A DNA stretch of 61,396 bases. Source: Phytomonas francai. Taxonomy: Eukaryota > Euglenozoa > Kinetoplastea > Trypanosomatida > Trypanosomatidae. Numbering within the stretch: position 1 is the stretch's first letter; each line of letters starts with the position of its first letter. This document shows positions 60,139-61,396 of this stretch, in pieces. The DNA lies in NCBI GenBank assembly GCA_001766655.1, contig MJCC01000008.1, positions 698,337 to 759,732 on the forward strand, given 5' to 3'. A program made the position numbers and the translations under genes. Below the pieces are notes generated by a model that had not been told where the DNA came from, did no database searches, and saw only the letters and a program-made list of their open reading frames with translations.

Positions 60139-61396
60139 ATGTCGCTGCGCTATTCAAGAGTCCTTCGTTTTCTGTGGAAGCAAGACCTTTCGGCGTATAT
60201 CCCCCCTTTCACGGCATCCGCCTTAGTCCATGGGCGTCCCCTGCTGAGATATCATGGGGCGCTCCCTGGTGCGTCTTCGTCGTTAGATCTCTTGCACCGC
60301 TCTCGAGTAGGCAGCTCAAGACTCCTCCCTTCCACTGCTTCGCAGGTCGTATTTGAGAACGTTTCCGAGGGATGCGGGCTGCACACGATGACACCCTGCT
60401 GTGACATCGACGTGCAAGGCCTGCTTAGCGAGTTAGAAGCCTCACAGCACCCTCTTAACGATCGCGAGAACGCGTTGCATACACTCACTGTACTTCACGA
60501 TGTTATTGACAGTCACCAAGAAATTTTGGCGGGTTCGGAGTCTCTCCAAACAGGGTTACCCATCTCTAAAACGCTGGATGCACTTCAAAAAACGCTTCAA
60601 TATGTGCAATGTGCGATAGCCCATGTCTCCGGTACGGATGACAAGCGTGCGCCTTCTGACAAAATCACGCCGTGCAGCGAGGGGGTCGATGATGCTGTTT
60701 CTGACCCACAGTCTGCCTTTAGAAAAGACATTCGGCAACTTTCCGAAGCATTGCAACAACAGGATTATATTGCCTTGGGTACGGCGCGAGGAGGTTTGGC
60801 AGATGAGCCTCATCATGCAATAGAGAAGCACCCTCTTATTGCCGCTTGTCTCAGTCCGAGTTTGTTCTCTGTTAACTGCGGGGTCCAGGCGGCTGCCGGA
60901 GCGCTCGCCTGCGGTTTTGCGCATGTTGTCTGGTTCCCCACACCAGAGGCGTCTTTCTCGGCGCTTTGGCTAATTGCTCTGCTCAGGGAAGCCTTGATGG
61001 GACGGAAATGGGAAAACACGCCATCGTCTGCGCTTGCTGGTGCAAACCACCCCCCTGGAGGCGATTGCTTTCTCTTCCATATCATGATAGTGACGGATCC
61101 GATCGGAAGCATGTCAGCCGTATCGCGGCGTCTGCGCAGCGAACCGCGCAGACCAGATCCCCCCCATTCCGTCCCCAACCCCATCCCACGAGGGGCGGGA
61201 GTGTGCGAGCGATTGCGCGACTCGGCCGCGCTCGTTCCCATCGCCTACGGCCTCACCTGCCGGTGTGCGGCGGAGCTGAAGGGGCGGCTTGGCGGTGGCG
61301 GCGCCGCCGCCCGCGCGGGGGGTGCGCCGAGGGCGGGGGCCGCCGCGATGCCCGTCCTGCAGGGCTCCGCGCCGAACGTGGCGGTGCTTCCGCCCG
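60139..61396 (+). CDS. N-terminal part of an unrecognised protein, running off the right edge
   Basis: A frame stays open from the ATG at 60139 (stop just upstream at 60121) to the window end, more than 415 codons without a stop. The N-terminus MSLRYSRVLRFLWKQDLSAY is basic and hydrophobic, like a mitochondrial presequence. A helical region follows (VQGLLSELEASQHPLNDREN, then LHTLTVLHDVIDSHQEIL), with several Cys-containing hydrophobic stretches near residues 240-280 (LFSVNCGVQAAAGALACGF). From about 61140 codon use turns sharply to GC and the protein to Arg/Pro/Gly/Ala. An alternative start is ATG 60388 (MTPCCDIDVQG). The overlapping short frame 59967-60356 has no such support. No domain is recognised in the visible part. 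Confidence 0.6.
   Translation, partial: MSLRYSRVLRFLWKQDLSAYIPPFTASALVHGRPLLRYHGALPGASSSLDLLHRSRVGSSRLLPSTASQVVFENVSEGCGLHTMTPCCDIDVQGLLSELEASQHPLNDRENALHTLTVLHDVIDSHQEILAGSESLQTGLPISKTLDALQKTLQYVQCAIAHVSGTDDKRAPSDKITPCSEGVDDAVSDPQSAFRKDIRQLSEALQQQDYIALGTARGGLADEPHHAIEKHPLIAACLSPSLFSVNCGVQAAAGALACGFAHVVWFPTPEASFSALWLIALLREALMGRKWENTPSSALAGANHPPGGDCFLFHIMIVTDPIGSMSAVSRRLRSEPRRPDPPHSVPNPIPRGAGVCERLRDSAALVPIAYGLTCRCAAELKGRLGGGGAAARAGGAPRAGAAAMPVLQGSAPNVAVLPP

Overview
The window looks like nuclear DNA of a kinetoplastid protist, most likely a trypanosomatid. About 25 intron-less protein genes lie head to tail on the + strand, as in a polycistronic transcription unit. They are separated by AT-rich, microsatellite-rich spacers that carry pyrimidine tracts followed by AG, the layout of trans-splice acceptors. 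Diagnostic genes agree: a 2-Cys tryparedoxin-peroxidase-type peroxiredoxin, an AAT-type amino acid transporter, and mitochondrial ribosomal proteins. An eroded LINE of the ingi/L1Tc type lies at the left edge. The genus cannot be fixed from sequence alone.

Layout. 1-3.6 kb: degenerate LINE on the - strand. 4.2-4.9 kb: small cysteine-rich secreted protein, probably GPI-anchored, with short repeats on both sides. 5.8-7.5 kb: amino acid transporter. 10.0-11.4 kb: broken ABCG transporter. 13.4-16.2 kb: nucleosome assembly protein and a single-pass membrane protein. 17.7-24.2 kb: three probable mitochondrial proteins (a GC-rich PPR-like protein, a complex I NDUFB7-like subunit, and a large multi-zinc-finger protein), then a decayed zinc-finger gene. 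25.3-27.5 kb: two unrecognised proteins. 28.5-29.1 kb: peroxiredoxin. 30.3-32.4 kb: a diverged tandem pair of unknown function. 33.0-36.4 kb: GINS subunit PSF3, a MYND zinc-finger protein and diphthine synthase. 36.9-40.1 kb: a bL36m-like protein, an unknown protein and mL43. 40.5-44.2 kb: a PDK1-like kinase with long insertions. 45.9-48.1 and 51.6-54.7 kb: tandem paralogues with an N-myristoylation-type start, both damaged by assembly problems. 55.6-59.4 kb: RPAP1-like protein. 60.1 kb to the edge: start of an unrecognised protein.

The genes do not form one pathway, as expected of a kinetoplastid gene array. Five or six products look mitochondrial (NDUFB7-like, bL36m-like, mL43, the zinc-finger protein, the PPR-like protein, and perhaps the right-edge protein). 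Others are housekeeping (DNA replication, histone chaperoning, translation factor modification, redox defence).

Two window-wide properties stand out. First, very GC-rich islands begin and end inside genes. Second, long (TA)n runs sit just downstream of many stop codons. The two ambiguous-base gaps both fall in GC-rich islands; one is next to an 83-nt exact duplication that is almost certainly an unmerged contig overlap. I found no single undescribed system. The best candidates for new biology are the two orphan tandem gene pairs, the cysteine-rich surface protein, the embellished PDK1-like kinase and the GC islands.
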